Of a stretch of 28,826 nt of DNA, positions 1 through 9,930 are shown in pieces (position 1 is the first letter of the stretch; every line of letters begins with the position of its first letter). The notes under the pieces were generated by a model, which had not been told where the DNA came from, did no database searches, and saw only the letters and a program-made list of their open reading frames with translations. The translations under genes were made by a program, and so were the position numbers. The DNA comes from Deltaproteobacteria bacterium. GTDB lineage: Bacteria > JAGRBM01 > JAHCIT01. The DNA lies in assembly GCA_026129095.1 (NCBI GenBank), contig JAHCIT010000018.1, forward strand, positions 1 through 28,826. The letters are read 5' to 3'.

Positions 1-30
1 TTCTGGGCCGAAAACGGCGGTCGTCTCATT

Positions 31-120
<90 letters not shown>

Positions 121-152
121 GTTTCGGGGCGCAGCGCGCCCGCGGGACCGGT

Positions 153-181
153 TCTATAGACACGGTCTGGCGGAAAGCCAA
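153..181 (-). promoter_or_regulatory. Candidate sigma-70 promoter of tRNA-Ser
   Basis: On the minus strand, TTGGCT (181-176) and TATAGA (158-153) are separated by exactly 17 bp. The predicted transcription start is about 25 nt before the mature tRNA 5' end. The GC-rich stretch between the -10 element and the tRNA resembles a discriminator of a stable-RNA promoter. Both hexamers deviate from consensus, so this is an inference. Confidence 0.45.
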
Positions 182-211
182 GTAATGCCGGAAACAGCCC
201 GGCGGGCCCGG

Positions 212-1144
212 TCAGCGGTCCGCCAGCTCCTTTTTGTACCACCCGGCAGTGAGCTGAAGGCCGCGGGGGATATCCACCGTTGGCGCCCAGCCCAGCTCCC
301 GGCGCGCCTTGGCCGGATCGATCACGCTCCGGAGCTGCTCTCCTGCCTTGGCGGGCCCATGCTTCAGCGGTCCCGTGTAGCCGGTATGCCGGGCCAGCTC
401 ACGCCAGAGGGTGACCACATCGGTCTCGGTGGCCGTGCCGATGTTGAAAATCCCGTCGGCTCCTTTCCGGAGAACCACGCTGTTTGCCTCGACCACATCG
501 CTCACATAGACGTAATCCCGCGTCTGGAGGCCATCGCCGTTCACGACCGGCTCTCCACCCTGGAGCATCCGGGTAATGAAGATGGCGACAACACCCGCCT
601 CTCCCAGGTGGTTCTGCCGGGGTCCATAGACATTGGCATACCGCAGGACCGTGGCGCGGAAACGGCGTTGGCGGTGGTAGTAGTGCAGGTACATTTCCGC
701 CGTCACCTTGCCGATACCGTAGGGTGACTCCGGCCGCGTGGGGTGTGACTCCGGAGCCGGATAAATCTCCTGCTCGCCGTAACCCGCACCGCCGGAACTG
801 GCGAAGATCACCCGTGCCACCCGGTGCCGGGCGCACAGCTCAAAGAGGTTGATACTGGCGAGAATGTTCTGCCGGGCATCGTCCACCGGATCGGCAACCG
901 AGTGACGGACGTCGATCTGCGCCGCGTGATGGCTCACCACCTCCGGCCGGAAATCCCTGAAGACCGCCTCCACCTCCGGGAAGTCGCCCAGATCGGCCTC
1001 CTCGAAGCGGGCCCTGGCATTGAGGTTCTCTCTCCGCCCGGTAGAAAGGTTATCCAGCACCAGAATGTCGTGCCCTTCCTCCAGGTAGCGGTCCGCCACC
1101 TGTGAGCCGATGAATCCCGCGCCACCAGTTACCAGTATTCGCAT
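212..1144 (-). CDS. NAD-dependent epimerase/dehydratase (UDP-glucose 4-epimerase-like)
   Basis: An extended short-chain dehydrogenase of 310 residues. The N-terminus carries the Rossmann motif TGGAGFIG (residues 6-13) and an acidic residue D31 after strand 2, which suggests NAD specificity. The catalytic set is Ser116/Ser117 in FASSGG, Tyr142 and Lys146 in YGIGK. The C-terminal part (RYANVYGPRQ, then GDGLQTRDYVYVSDV) is the nucleotide-sugar-binding region typical of GalE/WbpP/Gne-type epimerases. A longer ATG-independent start 12 residues upstream is possible, but MRILVTGG at 1144 begins directly at the first beta strand, as usual for the family. The exact sugar (Glc/Gal, GlcNAc/GalNAc, uronate) cannot be told. 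It likely supplies sugars for surface polysaccharide. No other sugar genes adjoin it; the tRNA-Ser follows and an SDR gene diverges. Confidence 0.87.
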   Translation of the reverse strand: MRILVTGGAGFIGSQVADRYLEEGHDILVLDNLSTGRRENLNARARFEEADLGDFPEVEAVFRDFRPEVVSHHAAQIDVRHSVADPVDDARQNILASINLFELCARHRVARVIFASSGGAGYGEQEIYPAPESHPTRPESPYGIGKVTAEMYLHYYHRQRRFRATVLRYANVYGPRQNHLGEAGVVAIFITRMLQGGEPVVNGDGLQTRDYVYVSDVVEANSVVLRKGADGIFNIGTATETDVVTLWRELARHTGYTGPLKHGPAKAGEQLRSVIDPAKARRELGWAPTVDIPRGLQLTAGWYKKELADR

Positions 1145-1243
1145 GGGAACCCATGTAACCGGACCGGATGCGGGGGACAAACGCCCCCTTGCCTTCCTTG
1201 CCCCCCGCTGCCATGCCTCTGTCCGGAGGCATCAGGGAATCCC

Positions 1244-2065
1244 ATGAAGACACTGAAGGACCGGGTGGCGGTGGTAACGGGAGCGGCGAGCGGCATCGGC
1301 CGGGCGTCGGCGCTGGAGTTCGCACGGGCGGGCATGGACCTCGCGCTGGCGGACCTGAACGAGACAGGACTGGAAACCGTGGCGGGCGAGATCCGTGCAC
1401 TCGGCCGCCGGGCGATTTGCGTCCGTACGGACGTGACCCGCAAGGCGGATATCGAAAACCTCCTGAAAGGCACGCTGGCCAAACTGGGCGGTGTTCATGT
1501 GGTGATGAACAACGCGGGCATCACCGTGGTGGGCGGCGCCTGGGAATCCACCGACGAGGACTGGAAACGGGTCATCGATATCGACCTGTGGGGCGTGATC
1601 CACGGCTGCCGCGTGTTCGCCCCGGTGCTGGCGAAGCAGGGCGAGGGGCATATCGTGAACACGGCCTCGGGCGCGGGACTCATGGCGGTGCCGGGCATGG
1701 TCTCCTACACGACCGCCAAGTTCGGCGTGGTGGGGCTCTCGGAGGGCTTCCGGTGGGAACTTTCTCCGTATGGCGTGGGGGTCACGGTCGTGTGTCCCGG
1801 CGTCGTGAAAACCAGTATCGTGGCATCGGCCGAGTTCAGGGGCGGCCACCAGACCGGCAGGGAAGAGGCGCTCAAGATCATCGAGTCTGGTGTTGCGCCG
1901 GAGAAGCTGGCAAAAAAGATCGTGAAGGCGGTGAAGAACGACGATCCGGTCGTGCTGATCGGCCGCGAGGCCTATGCAATCGCCGCCCTGAAACGCCTCC
2001 CTTACGGCGTGGCCGACCGGTTCGGGAAGCTCATGGCCCGCGAAGTAAAGAAACGGGCAAAGTAA
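1244..2065 (+). CDS. Short-chain dehydrogenase/reductase (classical SDR)
   Basis: The protein has 273 residues, slightly longer than the usual 250. It shows the classical SDR cofactor motif TGAASGIG (12-19), the structural NNAG motif (89-92), and the catalytic Ser142, Tyr155 and Lys159 in SYTTAK. Asp37 at the end of strand 2 (ALADLNE) argues for NAD(H) rather than NADP(H). CPGVVKTSI is the usual PG motif after strand 6. The roughly 40-residue C-terminal tail with LIGREAYAIAALKRLPY resembles SDRs of the 'DltE/YqjQ-like' or acyl-modifying subgroup, often membrane-associated, but the substrate is unknown. AGGGA stands 5-9 nt before the ATG. The gene diverges from the epimerase, with a 99-bp shared upstream region, and converges on gltD with only 36 bp between stops. 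Confidence 0.88.
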   Translation: MKTLKDRVAVVTGAASGIGRASALEFARAGMDLALADLNETGLETVAGEIRALGRRAICVRTDVTRKADIENLLKGTLAKLGGVHVVMNNAGITVVGGAWESTDEDWKRVIDIDLWGVIHGCRVFAPVLAKQGEGHIVNTASGAGLMAVPGMVSYTTAKFGVVGLSEGFRWELSPYGVGVTVVCPGVVKTSIVASAEFRGGHQTGREEALKIIESGVAPEKLAKKIVKAVKNDDPVVLIGREAYAIAALKRLPYGVADRFGKLMAREVKKRAK

Positions 2066-2101
2066 CCGGCAAGGCGGACTTCATAGAACCCGGCCAACTT
2101 C

Positions 2102-3550
2102 TCATAAAGGAGCCGGAAGCTGGGATCCGCCCATGAGGTAGATATCCGCATGGTGCGCGGCGGTTCGCCCCTCGGCGAGCGCCCAGACAACAAGCGACTG
2201 GCCACGGGTCATGTCGCCAGCGACGAACACGCCGTCAACACTGGTCCGCTTGTTGGGCCCCGCCTTCACGTTGCCCCGCTGGTCCAGTTCCACGCCGAGG
2301 TCTTCGATCAGCTTGCTCTTCTCCGGGCCCAGGAAACCCAGCGCGAGGAACAGCATGTTGCACTTCACCTCGAATTCCGAACCCGGAATCTCCTCGAAGG
2401 TCATGCGGCCATCGGGGTGCTTGGTCCAGTTGAGGCGGATGCAGTGCAGCTTTTCGAGCTGGCCGTTCGAGCCGGACAGCGACTTCGTCTGGATGGCATA
2501 GTCCCGCTCGCCGCCTTCCATATGCGCCGACGACGTACGGTAGATGAGCGGCCAGAGCGGCCAGGGGTTGTCCGCCGCACGGGCGTCCGGCGGCCGCGGC
2601 ATCAGCTCGAACTGCGTGATCGAGCGTGCCCCCTGCCGGATGGACGTTCCCAGGCAGTCGGCACCGGTATCGCCGCCGCCCAGTATCACCACGTCCTTGC
2701 CCTCGGCCGACGGGAACTGTTCCGGCGGGATCTTGTCGCCGGCAATCCGCTTGTTGGACGGGGTGAGGAAGTCCATCGCGAGGTAAACGCCATTCAGTTC
2801 GCGTCCGGGGACGTTGATATCACGCGCCTGGGTGGCGCCGCCGCACAGGACAATCGCGTCGAACTGCTTGCGGAGCTCCGCCGCGGTGATATCGACGCCA
2901 ACATTGACTCCCGTGCGGAAGGTAACGCCTTCGGCTTCCATCTGCTTCATGCGCCGGTCGATCAGATGCTTTCGCATCTTGAAGTCGGGAATCCCGTACC
3001 GGAGCAGGCCGCCGATCCGGTCCGCCCGCTCGAACAGCGTAACGGCATGGCCCGCCCGGGCGAGCTGCTGGGCGCAGGCCAGTCCGGCGGGCCCCGATCC
3101 CACGACGGCGGCTTTCTTGCCGGTTTTCACCTTCGGCGGCTGCGGACGGATCCAGCCTTCACGCCAGGCATGGTCAATGATCGTCACTTCGATCTGCTTG
3201 ATCGTCACGGGCGGCTGGTTGATGCCCAGCACGCAGGCGGCCTCGCAGGGCGCCGGACAGATGCGGCCTGTGAACTCGGGGAAATTGTTCGTGGCATGCA
3301 GCCGGTCGATGGCATCCTGCCAGCGGTTCCGGTACACCAGGTCGTTCCAGTCGGGGATGATGTTTCCCAGCGGGCACCCGTTGTGGCAGAAGGGAATGCC
3401 GCAGTCCATGCAGCGCGAGGCCTGCTTCTGGAGCGTCTCCTCCGGAAACGGCTGATAGCACTCCTCGTAGTCGTGGATTCGTTCCTCGACCGGACGGTAG
3501 GAGGGGAGCTCGCGCTCCGCAATCTTCAGGAATCCGCTTGGGTCACCCAT
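2102..3550 (-). CDS. gltD: Glutamate synthase (NADPH) small subunit
   Basis: The 482-residue beta subunit of GOGAT takes electrons from NAD(P)H through FAD and Fe-S clusters to the large subunit for glutamate formation from 2-oxoglutarate and glutamine. The N-terminal Fe-S domain has CMDCGIPFCHNGCP (Cys47, 50, 55, 59) and a second group Cys98, 102, 106 in CPAPCEAAC. The FAD-binding GSGPAG is at 151-156 and the NAD(P)H-binding GGGDTG at 291-296. The C-terminal VFVAGDMTRGQSLVVWA is the conserved FAD-contact segment. The ATG at 3550 was chosen because MGDPSGFLK matches the family N-terminus; an in-frame start further upstream would overlap gltB. It begins 25 nt after the gltB stop, so the two form one transcriptional unit. 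It is the last gene of the cluster and converges on the SDR gene. Confidence 0.97.
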   Translation of the reverse strand: MGDPSGFLKIAERELPSYRPVEERIHDYEECYQPFPEETLQKQASRCMDCGIPFCHNGCPLGNIIPDWNDLVYRNRWQDAIDRLHATNNFPEFTGRICPAPCEAACVLGINQPPVTIKQIEVTIIDHAWREGWIRPQPPKVKTGKKAAVVGSGPAGLACAQQLARAGHAVTLFERADRIGGLLRYGIPDFKMRKHLIDRRMKQMEAEGVTFRTGVNVGVDITAAELRKQFDAIVLCGGATQARDINVPGRELNGVYLAMDFLTPSNKRIAGDKIPPEQFPSAEGKDVVILGGGDTGADCLGTSIRQGARSITQFELMPRPPDARAADNPWPLWPLIYRTSSAHMEGGERDYAIQTKSLSGSNGQLEKLHCIRLNWTKHPDGRMTFEEIPGSEFEVKCNMLFLALGFLGPEKSKLIEDLGVELDQRGNVKAGPNKRTSVDGVFVAGDMTRGQSLVVWALAEGRTAAHHADIYLMGGSQLPAPL

Positions 3551-3575
3551 TATCCCGCTCGTTTCAAACCGGTTT

Positions 3576-6500
3576 TCAGCCAGCCGCCGCACGCCGCTGC
3601 TCGACGACGCGCCGGTAATCATGCGGCATGACCTTGACGAACTTTCCGCGCAGGGAAGCCCAGTCGCGCAGAACCCGTGCAGCCACGTCGCTTCCGGTGT
3701 GCTTCTGGTGCTGTTCGACCAGTTTTTTCACGGAAGCCTCGTCCTCGCCCGACTCGAACCCGGAGAGGCCCACCATTTCCTGGTTGCAGCGGCTTCCAAA
3801 TGTCCCTGCCTCATCCAGCACCCAGGCGACTCCGCCTGACATGCCGGCCGCAAAGTTCCGGCCGGTCGAGCCCAGCACGACCACTTCCCCGCGCGTCATG
3901 TATTCGCAGCCGTGGTCGCCCACACCCTCGATGACGGCACTGACGCCGGAGTTACGCACGCAGAAACGCTCGCCGGCCACGCCCCGGAAATAGGCCTCGC
4001 CACCCGTGGCGCCATAGAGGGCCACGTTGCCGATGATGATGTTTTCCTCCGGCCTGAAGGTCGAGCCCTTGGGCGGGTAGACGATGATCCGTCCGCCAGA
4101 CAGCCCCTTGCCGCAGTAGTCATTGGCATCGCCTTCCAGTTCCAGGGTAACGCCTTTGGGCACAAACGCGCCGAAACTCTGGCCGGCTGATCCCGTAAAC
4201 CGGAAGTGGATGGTGCCGTCGGGGAGCCCCTTGTCATCGTATTTCTTGGTCAGCTCATGACCGAGCCAGGTGCCGGTGGCCCGGTCCACGTTGCGGATCG
4301 GAAGCTCATGACGGACCTTCTCGCCCCGCAAAATCGCCGGCTGGGCCAGCTCGATCAGTTTGTTGTCGAGCACCTTGTCGAGGCCGTGATCCTGCTTCTC
4401 GACGTTGAAACAGGGCGTGCCCTTGGGCGCTTTCGGCTGTGCAAGAATCCGGGAGAGATCAATCCCGCGGGCCTTCCAGTGGTCAATGGCCCCCTTCATC
4501 CGGAGCACATCCGAATGCCCGATCATCTCCTTCAGCGTACGGAAACCGAGCCGGGCCATGTGCTGGCGGACCTCCTCGGCAATGAACTCGAAGAAGTTCA
4601 CCACATAGTCGGCATTCCCGTTGAACCGCGCACGAAGCACCGGATCCTGCGTCGCCACGCCAACCGGGCAGGTGTTCAGGTGGCACACCCGCATCATGAT
4701 GCAGCCGGAAACGACAAGCGGAGCGGTCGCAAAGCCGAACTCCTCTGCTCCGAGCAGCGCCGCGATCACGACGTCCCTGCCCGTCTTCATCGAGCCGTCC
4801 GCCTGCACGAATACCCGGCCGCGAAGGCCCTGCTCGACCAGCACCTGCTGGGTTTCCGCAAGGCCGAGTTCCCACGGGGCACCAGCATGCTTGATCGATG
4901 TCAGTGGAGAGGCACCCGTGCCGCCGTCATGGCCGGAAATCAGGATGTGATCGGCATGCGCCTTGGCAACGCCGGCCGCCACTGTGCCCACGCCCACTTC
5001 GGCGACAAGCTTCACGCTGACGCGGGCGGAAGGGTTGGAGTTCTTCAGGTCGAAGATAAGCTGAGCCAGATCCTCGATCGAATAGATATCGTGGTGCGGC
5101 GGCGGGCTGATGAGCCCCACACCGGGGGTGGAGCAGCGAACCCGTGCGATGACCTCATCAACCTTGTGGCCGGGGAGCTGGCCGCCCTCGCCGGGCTTGG
5201 CACCCTGGGCCATCTTGATCTGGAGTTCTTCCGCATTGGTGAGATAGTACGAACTGACGCCAAAGCGGCCCGATGCGACCTGCTTGATGGCGCTCCGCCG
5301 CCAGTCGCCATTCGGATCGCGCTTGAACCTTGCGGGATCCTCGCCGCCTTCGCCCGTGTTCGACTTGCCGCCGATCCGGTTCATGGCAATGGCCAGCGTC
5401 TCGTGGGCTTCCTTGCTGATCGAACCGAAGCTCATCGCTCCGGTGGCAAACCGTTTCATGATGTTCGCGGCCGGCTCGACCTCTTCGACCGGGACAGGCT
5501 TGCGGTCACTGGCGAACTCGAACAGGCCCCGGAGCGTGCAGAGATTACGTGCCTGTTCGTCCACGAACTTCGTATACTGCTGGAAGATGTCGAACCGTTT
5601 CTGGCGGGTTGAATGCTGCAGCCGCCAGACGGTTTCCGGATTGAACAGGTGGTATTCCCCGCCCCGGCGCCACTGGTATTCGCCGCCAAGGTCAAGGTCG
5701 GGCCGCGTACCGAGCCGGTCCGTAAAGGCACGGGCGTGCCGCCGCTCGGTTTCGCTGGCTATTTCCTTCAGTCCGGCACCGGAAATCCGGGTCGCCGTCC
5801 AGGTGAAATACTTGTCCACGAACTCCTTTGAAAGTCCGATCGCCTCGAATATCTGCGCGCCCCGGTAGCTCTGGATCGTCGAGATGCCCATCTTGGACAT
5901 CACCTTCACGATCCCCTTCTGGACCGCCTTGATGTAGTTCTTCACCGCCTTGTGGTGGTCGATGTTCCTGAGCTCACCCGTGCGGATCATGTCATCGAGC
6001 GTCTCGAACGCCAGATACGGGTTGACCGCGCTCGCGCCGAAGCCCACCAGCAGGCAGAAGTGGTGGACTTCACGGGCTTCGCCCGTTTCGATCACCAGTC
6101 CGCAGCGGGTGCGCGTCTCTGCCCGGACCATGTGGTGATGGACGCCAGCGGTAGCCAGCAGTGCCGGAATCGGAACGAGATTTTCGTTCGCTCCACGGTC
6201 CGACAGGATGACGATGTTGTATCCGTCGGCAATGGCCTGCTCGGCGGCCGTGCACAGGTCGTCCAGCGCCTGATCGAGCCCCTTGCCGTCCGAACCCTTC
6301 GGGAACAGCATCGGCAGCGTCTTCGACCTGAACCCCTTTGAATCCAGGTGCTTGATCTGGGCCATCTGCTCGTTGTCGAGGATCGGTCCCTTGAGCCGGA
6401 TCTGGTGGCAGCTTTCCGGTTCGGGGGCGAGCAGGTTCCGCTCGGCGCCGATATGCGTATAAACCGAGGTCACCAGTTCCTCGCGTATCGCATCCAGAGG

Positions 6501-8096
6501 CGGGTTCGTCACCTGCGCGAAGAGCTGCTTGAAGTAGTCGTACAGCATCCGCGGCCGGTTCGAGAGGACCGCCAGCGGCGTATCGGTACCCATGGAGCCG
6601 ATTGCTTCCTCGCCCTTTTCGGCCATCGGCGCCAGCAGGATCTTGCGGTCTTCGTGCGTGTAGCCAAACAGGATATCGCGCTCGACGACGGTATCGTGAT
6701 CGGGTTCCGGAACGCTGGGCGGCGGCGGAAGCTGGTCCAGCGTGTGAAGGTGCGTCTTCAGCCAGTCGCCATAGGGTTTCTGGCCGCTGATCTTTTCCTT
6801 GAGCTCCTCGTCGGCAACGATCCGCCCCTCGTTCATGTCCACCAGGAACATGCGGCCCGGCTGGAGACGGCCCTTGATACGCACGTTCGACGGCTCGACG
6901 TCGTAGACTCCGACCTCGGAAGCCATGATAACGAGATCATCCCCGGTGACATAGTAGCGCGAGGGCCGGAGACCGTTCCGGTCCAGCACGGCTCCGATCA
7001 TGTGCCCATCGGTGAACGCAATCGACGCCGGACCGTCCCACGGCTCCATGAGGCAGGCGTGGTAGGCGTAGAAGTCCTTCTTGGAGGCGGACATGGAGGT
7101 GTGCTGTTCCCAGGCTTCCGGGATCAGCATCATCACCGCGTGCGGCAGCGAGTAACCGCACATCACCAGGAACTCGAGCACGTTGTCGAGACAGGCCGAG
7201 TCGCTACCACCCGCCTGGATCACCGGGAAAATATCCCGCATCTCCTGTTCGGTGTAATGGGCGCTCCGGCCCAGTGATTCACGGGCATGCATCCAGTTGA
7301 TGTTGCCCCGGAGCGTGTTGATCTCGCCGTTATGGGCGAGCATCCGGAACGGGTGCGCCAGATCCCAGGACGGGAACGTGTTGGTGGAGAAACGGCTGTG
7401 AACCAGCGCAAGTGCCGTCACCATATCCGGGTCCAGAAGGTCCGGATAGTACTCATCCACCTGCTCGCTCGTGAGCATCCCCTTGTAGATGCATAGCCGC
7501 GCCGACAGGCTGGCGATGTAGAAATCCTTCTTGCCTTCAATTTCCGAAGCGGCGATGGCGTTCTCGATCCGGCGCCTGGCAAGATAAATCCGCCGCTCAT
7601 AGGCAAGTTCGTCCGCAAGCCCTGCCGGACGGCTGACAAACACCTGTTCCATGACCGGTTCGGCCGCCTTGGCGGTCGGCCCGATAATCGAACCGTTCAC
7701 CGGGATCTTCCGCCAGCCGAGAACCGCGAGGCCCGTCGCTTCGATCTTCTGGTTCACCAGCCGGCGGCAGGCCTCGGCTGATGCCCGGGGCATCGACACC
7801 ATGCCGACAGCGTATTGTCCCGCCTCAGGGAGCCTGACCGGAGTTCCCTTGAGCACCTTGGCAAAAAACGCGTGAGGCACCTGGAGGAGTACGCCAGCCC
7901 CATCGCCGGTGTTTACTTCGCAACCGCAGGCGCCACGATGGGCGAGCCGCTTCAGGACCAGCAGCGCATCCTTCAGGATCGCATGCGACTTCTTTCCCTT
8001 GAGATGTGCAATAAAGCCGACGCCGCAGCCGTCGCTCTCAAACGCCTGGCTGTGAAGGCCCTCGCCCGCAAACTCGTTCGGGGAAAAGTTCCGCAT
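3576..8096 (-). CDS. gltB: Glutamate synthase large subunit
   Basis: The alpha subunit of glutamate synthase, 1506 residues, full length for the family. The first 23 residues are a propeptide; Cys24 in SDGCGVGF would become the N-terminal nucleophile of the class II glutamine amidotransferase domain after cleavage. The GATase domain covers roughly 24-430 ([25 protein letters not shown]). A central domain follows (about 480-770, [15 protein letters not shown]). The FMN/2-oxoglutarate synthase barrel (about 850-1220) contains [11 protein letters not shown] and the 3Fe-4S ligands Cys1132, Cys1138 and Cys1143 in [13 protein letters not shown]. The C-terminal beta-helix ends at 1506. AGGA lies about 8 nt before the ATG. 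The gene is headed by a 397-bp non-coding leader and followed by gltD after 25 nt. All key residues inspected are present. Confidence 0.98.
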   Translation of the reverse strand: MRNFSPNEFAGEGLHSQAFESDGCGVGFIAHLKGKKSHAILKDALLVLKRLAHRGACGCEVNTGDGAGVLLQVPHAFFAKVLKGTPVRLPEAGQYAVGMVSMPRASAEACRRLVNQKIEATGLAVLGWRKIPVNGSIIGPTAKAAEPVMEQVFVSRPAGLADELAYERRIYLARRRIENAIAASEIEGKKDFYIASLSARLCIYKGMLTSEQVDEYYPDLLDPDMVTALALVHSRFSTNTFPSWDLAHPFRMLAHNGEINTLRGNINWMHARESLGRSAHYTEQEMRDIFPVIQAGGSDSACLDNVLEFLVMCGYSLPHAVMMLIPEAWEQHTSMSASKKDFYAYHACLMEPWDGPASIAFTDGHMIGAVLDRNGLRPSRYYVTGDDLVIMASEVGVYDVEPSNVRIKGRLQPGRMFLVDMNEGRIVADEELKEKISGQKPYGDWLKTHLHTLDQLPPPPSVPEPDHDTVVERDILFGYTHEDRKILLAPMAEKGEEAIGSMGTDTPLAVLSNRPRMLYDYFKQLFAQVTNPPLDAIREELVTSVYTHIGAERNLLAPEPESCHQIRLKGPILDNEQMAQIKHLDSKGFRSKTLPMLFPKGSDGKGLDQALDDLCTAAEQAIADGYNIVILSDRGANENLVPIPALLATAGVHHHMVRAETRTRCGLVIETGEAREVHHFCLLVGFGASAVNPYLAFETLDDMIRTGELRNIDHHKAVKNYIKAVQKGIVKVMSKMGISTIQSYRGAQIFEAIGLSKEFVDKYFTWTATRISGAGLKEIASETERRHARAFTDRLGTRPDLDLGGEYQWRRGGEYHLFNPETVWRLQHSTRQKRFDIFQQYTKFVDEQARNLCTLRGLFEFASDRKPVPVEEVEPAANIMKRFATGAMSFGSISKEAHETLAIAMNRIGGKSNTGEGGEDPARFKRDPNGDWRRSAIKQVASGRFGVSSYYLTNAEELQIKMAQGAKPGEGGQLPGHKVDEVIARVRCSTPGVGLISPPPHHDIYSIEDLAQLIFDLKNSNPSARVSVKLVAEVGVGTVAAGVAKAHADHILISGHDGGTGASPLTSIKHAGAPWELGLAETQQVLVEQGLRGRVFVQADGSMKTGRDVVIAALLGAEEFGFATAPLVVSGCIMMRVCHLNTCPVGVATQDPVLRARFNGNADYVVNFFEFIAEEVRQHMARLGFRTLKEMIGHSDVLRMKGAIDHWKARGIDLSRILAQPKAPKGTPCFNVEKQDHGLDKVLDNKLIELAQPAILRGEKVRHELPIRNVDRATGTWLGHELTKKYDDKGLPDGTIHFRFTGSAGQSFGAFVPKGVTLELEGDANDYCGKGLSGGRIIVYPPKGSTFRPEENIIIGNVALYGATGGEAYFRGVAGERFCVRNSGVSAVIEGVGDHGCEYMTRGEVVVLGSTGRNFAAGMSGGVAWVLDEAGTFGSRCNQEMVGLSGFESGEDEASVKKLVEQHQKHTGSDVAARVLRDWASLRGKFVKVMPHDYRRVVEQRRAAAG

Positions 8097-8493
8097 GATC
8101 TTCCTGCACTACTCCTGCCGGCTCCCGGTGCTACATAAGCATCCGGGTCCGTATACTGTATACACCCCTGCAGGGGGCACTTTCGCTGCCGGTGCGCCTC
8201 GGGTGCCGCACCACAACTGCGCCGGAACCGTTTCGGAATCTTCCGGCCGGTCAGATAACGACGGCCGGACTCCCACCCGGATTCACAGTCTACCGCAATG
8301 ACGCGCCGCGTGCCAAGACCGGTCAACTCCCCCAAGGGCAGCCCCAGATGCGGTTTCGCCCCCAGCCAAGGTGTCCTTATGGCGCGCCGACCGGTCAGGA
8401 CCGGCAAACCTAGCCGAGCGGCGGGGAAGTTCAAGGGGGCGCCGGGATAATGGGGAAAAAGGGTACCGCAGCCAGAAAACAGCGGCCCGGTAT
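8097..8493. other. 397-bp intergenic leader between uppS and gltB
   Basis: No convincing gene is seen here. Near gltB there are two adjacent palindromes (8151-8176, listed separately). A further dyad CCGGCCG/CGGCCGG has arms at 8243-8249 and 8262-8268. A minus-strand TTGACC with a poor -10 lies about 17 bp further on, so no promoter can be assigned firmly. The length is enough for a separate nitrogen-regulated promoter and 5' UTR for gltBD. No recognised riboswitch core (TPP, FMN, cobalamin, glutamine) was found by eye. Confidence 0.6.
8151..8176. promoter_or_regulatory. Tandem palindromes upstream of gltB (candidate operator)
   Basis: GTATACTGTATAC (8151-8163) is a 13-bp palindrome about a central base. 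One base further on is CCCCTGCAGGGG (8165-8176), a perfect 12-bp palindrome. They stand 55-80 nt upstream of the gltB start codon. GTATAC-cored palindromes are typical of GntR-family operators, so the first may be a repressor site. The second could form a hairpin in the leader RNA. No regulator gene is adjacent, so the partner is unknown. Confidence 0.4.
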
Positions 8494-8507
8494 TTACCGG
8501 CGGCTGC
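8468..8507 (-). terminator. Candidate terminator at the uppS 3' end
   Basis: The arms GGCAGCC/GGCTGC (8507-8502 and 8473-8468 on the minus strand) enclose an inner CCGGTA-TT-TACCGG dyad (8487-8500) that spans the uppS stop codon. A TTTTT run follows about eight nt after the stem. The tail is offset from the stem, so termination may be partial. If real, it separates the rpsB-uppS cluster from gltBD. Confidence 0.35.
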
Positions 8508-9264
8508 CATCCTTGAGTTGCTCCGCTGTCTTTCCAAACCGCCGCTCCCGCGAGGAGTAGCTACGGAACGCTTCCAGAAGGTGGCGTTTCCGGAAATCAG
8601 GCCAGAATATCTTTGAAAAATATATCTCCGCATAGGCGAGCTGCCAGAGAAGAAAGTTGGAAATACGCATCTCGCCGCTGGTGCGTATAAGAAGATCCGG
8701 GTCGGGCATATCCGCGGTATAAAGCTGGGCAGCGACCATTCGGTCATCAATTTCATCCGGCTGGATGACACCTGACTGCACTTTTCTGGCAATCACCTGT
8801 ATGCCGCGCACCAGTTCCGCCCGCGATCCGTACGAAACCGCCAGCGTCAGTACCATGCCCTTGCACTGGGCCGTGGCGGCCATCACCGACTGTAGGTGGT
8901 CGCGGACTCCGCGAGGGAGCATTTCGATCTCGCCGATGGCGTTGAGACGTATCCCCTGTTCGATCAGCTCCCGTTCCTCGATCAGGAGATATTCGTCCAG
9001 CATGTGCATCAGGGCCGACACTTCGGGCCGCGGACGGTTCCAGTTTTCGGTCGAGAACGCGTACAGCGTGAGGTACCTGACGCCGAGCTGCGCGCACGAC
9101 TGCACGGCAGCACGAACGGCTTTCACCCCTTCGCGGTGGCCGAGCACACGGGGCAGGCCCCGCGCCTGCGCCCAGCGTCCGTTACCATCCATGATGATGG
9201 CCACATGCCGCGGGATACGGATCTCTCCGGAAACCGCCGGCTTCTTTCGCTTGACTGCGCTCAT
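8494..9264 (-). CDS. uppS: Isoprenyl transferase (undecaprenyl diphosphate synthase)
   Basis: Cis-prenyltransferase of 256 residues that condenses isopentenyl diphosphate with farnesyl diphosphate to give undecaprenyl diphosphate, the lipid carrier for peptidoglycan and O-antigen. The catalytic Asp26 lies in MDGNGRWA (25-32), which binds the Mg-diphosphate. YAFSTENWNRP and the C-terminal signature SGEMRISNFLLWQLAYAEIY are family hallmarks. The ATG at 9264 (MSAVKRKK) gives the usual length; an in-frame TTG at 9318 would add 18 residues without homology appeal. It lies 65 bp after frr. cdsA, dxr and rseP, which commonly follow uppS, are not here; gltB comes next. Confidence 0.97.
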   Translation of the reverse strand: MSAVKRKKPAVSGEIRIPRHVAIIMDGNGRWAQARGLPRVLGHREGVKAVRAAVQSCAQLGVRYLTLYAFSTENWNRPRPEVSALMHMLDEYLLIEERELIEQGIRLNAIGEIEMLPRGVRDHLQSVMAATAQCKGMVLTLAVSYGSRAELVRGIQVIARKVQSGVIQPDEIDDRMVAAQLYTADMPDPDLLIRTSGEMRISNFLLWQLAYAEIYFSKIFWPDFRKRHLLEAFRSYSSRERRFGKTAEQLKDGSRR

Positions 9265-9329
9265 CTGGAACCCGGTTCTTTCAGGGTCATCTTCCGCACA
9301 ACTGCGGATAAAAAACAAAAGGAACCGTA

Positions 9330-9887
9330 TTAACCGAGGATTTCGGTTTCCTTGTTCTTGAGCGCCAGATCGACCTTCTTTGTGGCGTCGTCAACAATTC
9401 CCTGCACCCGGCCTGCGGCCTTCTTGCTGTCGTCCTGCGAGATTTCCTTGTTTTTTTCCATCGCCTTGAGGGTGTCATTGGCCTTCTGCCGGGCGTGCCG
9501 GATGGAAACCTTGGCATTTTCAGTCATCTGCTTGGCCAGCTTCGACAGTTCCTTGCGCCGGTCCTGTGTCAGCTCCGGCAGGGTAATGCGGATCAGCTTG
9601 CCGTCATTGGTCGGGGTAATGCCGAGATCACTGGTAAGGATGCCCTTTTCGATAGCGGCCCCCTGCGACGGATCGAACGGGCTGATACCGATTGTCCGCG
9701 CATCCTGCACTGTCACTGTAGCCATCGACTTCAGCGGCATCTGCTGTCCGTAGGCCTCGATCTTGAGATTGTCCACCAGGGACGGATGTGCACGTCCCGT
9801 GCGGAGCCCGGCGAAGTCGCGCCCAAGGGCCTCGATCGCGTGGCTCACCGCGGAGTTGAGTTCGCTGAAAATCTTGTCCTGGCTCAT
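9330..9887 (-). CDS. frr: Ribosome recycling factor
   Basis: The 185-residue protein is exactly the family length. With EF-G it splits post-termination ribosomes. The N-terminal helix (FSELNSAVSHAIEALGRDFAGLRTGRAHPSL region, residues 6-36) contains the conserved LRTGRA motif. The middle shows the domain II strand segment with ISPFDPS. The C-terminal charged helices (RKELSKLAKQMTENAKVSIR region, near 110-130) complete domain I. It sits between pyrH (43 bp upstream) and uppS, the standard order in many bacteria. No strong Shine-Dalgarno is visible before the ATG, which suggests translation coupled to pyrH or reliance on context. Confidence 0.98.
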   Translation of the reverse strand: MSQDKIFSELNSAVSHAIEALGRDFAGLRTGRAHPSLVDNLKIEAYGQQMPLKSMATVTVQDARTIGISPFDPSQGAAIEKGILTSDLGITPTNDGKLIRITLPELTQDRRKELSKLAKQMTENAKVSIRHARQKANDTLKAMEKNKEISQDDSKKAAGRVQGIVDDATKKVDLALKNKETEILG

Positions 9888-9930
9888 GGCTTGTGTCCGC
9901 TCCCTAAGGCTGGATCAGGCTCGCGGGCGG

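Noticed and set aside
1168-2136. 322-codon frame overlapping the SDR gene on the same strand
   Set aside because: Out-of-frame shadow; Gly/Arg-rich translation with no motif, whereas the SDR frame shows cofactor and catalytic residues.
2150-3631. 493-codon plus-strand frame opposite gltD, and a similar 468-codon frame at 4206-5612 opposite gltB
   Set aside because: Shadows of gltD/gltB; the translations are rich in Arg/His/Gly with no recognisable domains.
8156-8173. LexA box-like TACTGTATA next to CTGCAG
   Set aside because: The CTGT half-site has no ACAG partner at the required 8-bp spacing; the sequence is better explained as two palindromes.
8301-8316. Sigma-54 promoter upstream of gltB: TTGGCACG on the minus strand matches the -24 element
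   Set aside because: Ten bases after the GG the -12 dinucleotide is GT rather than GC, and the TTGC block is absent at the right spacing, so only half the signal is present.
8201-8330. Possible riboswitch in the gltB leader (GTGAATCCGGGTGGGAGTCC stretch)
   Set aside because: Superficial likeness to cobalamin/FMN riboswitch segments, but the conserved boxes of either class are missing on both strands.
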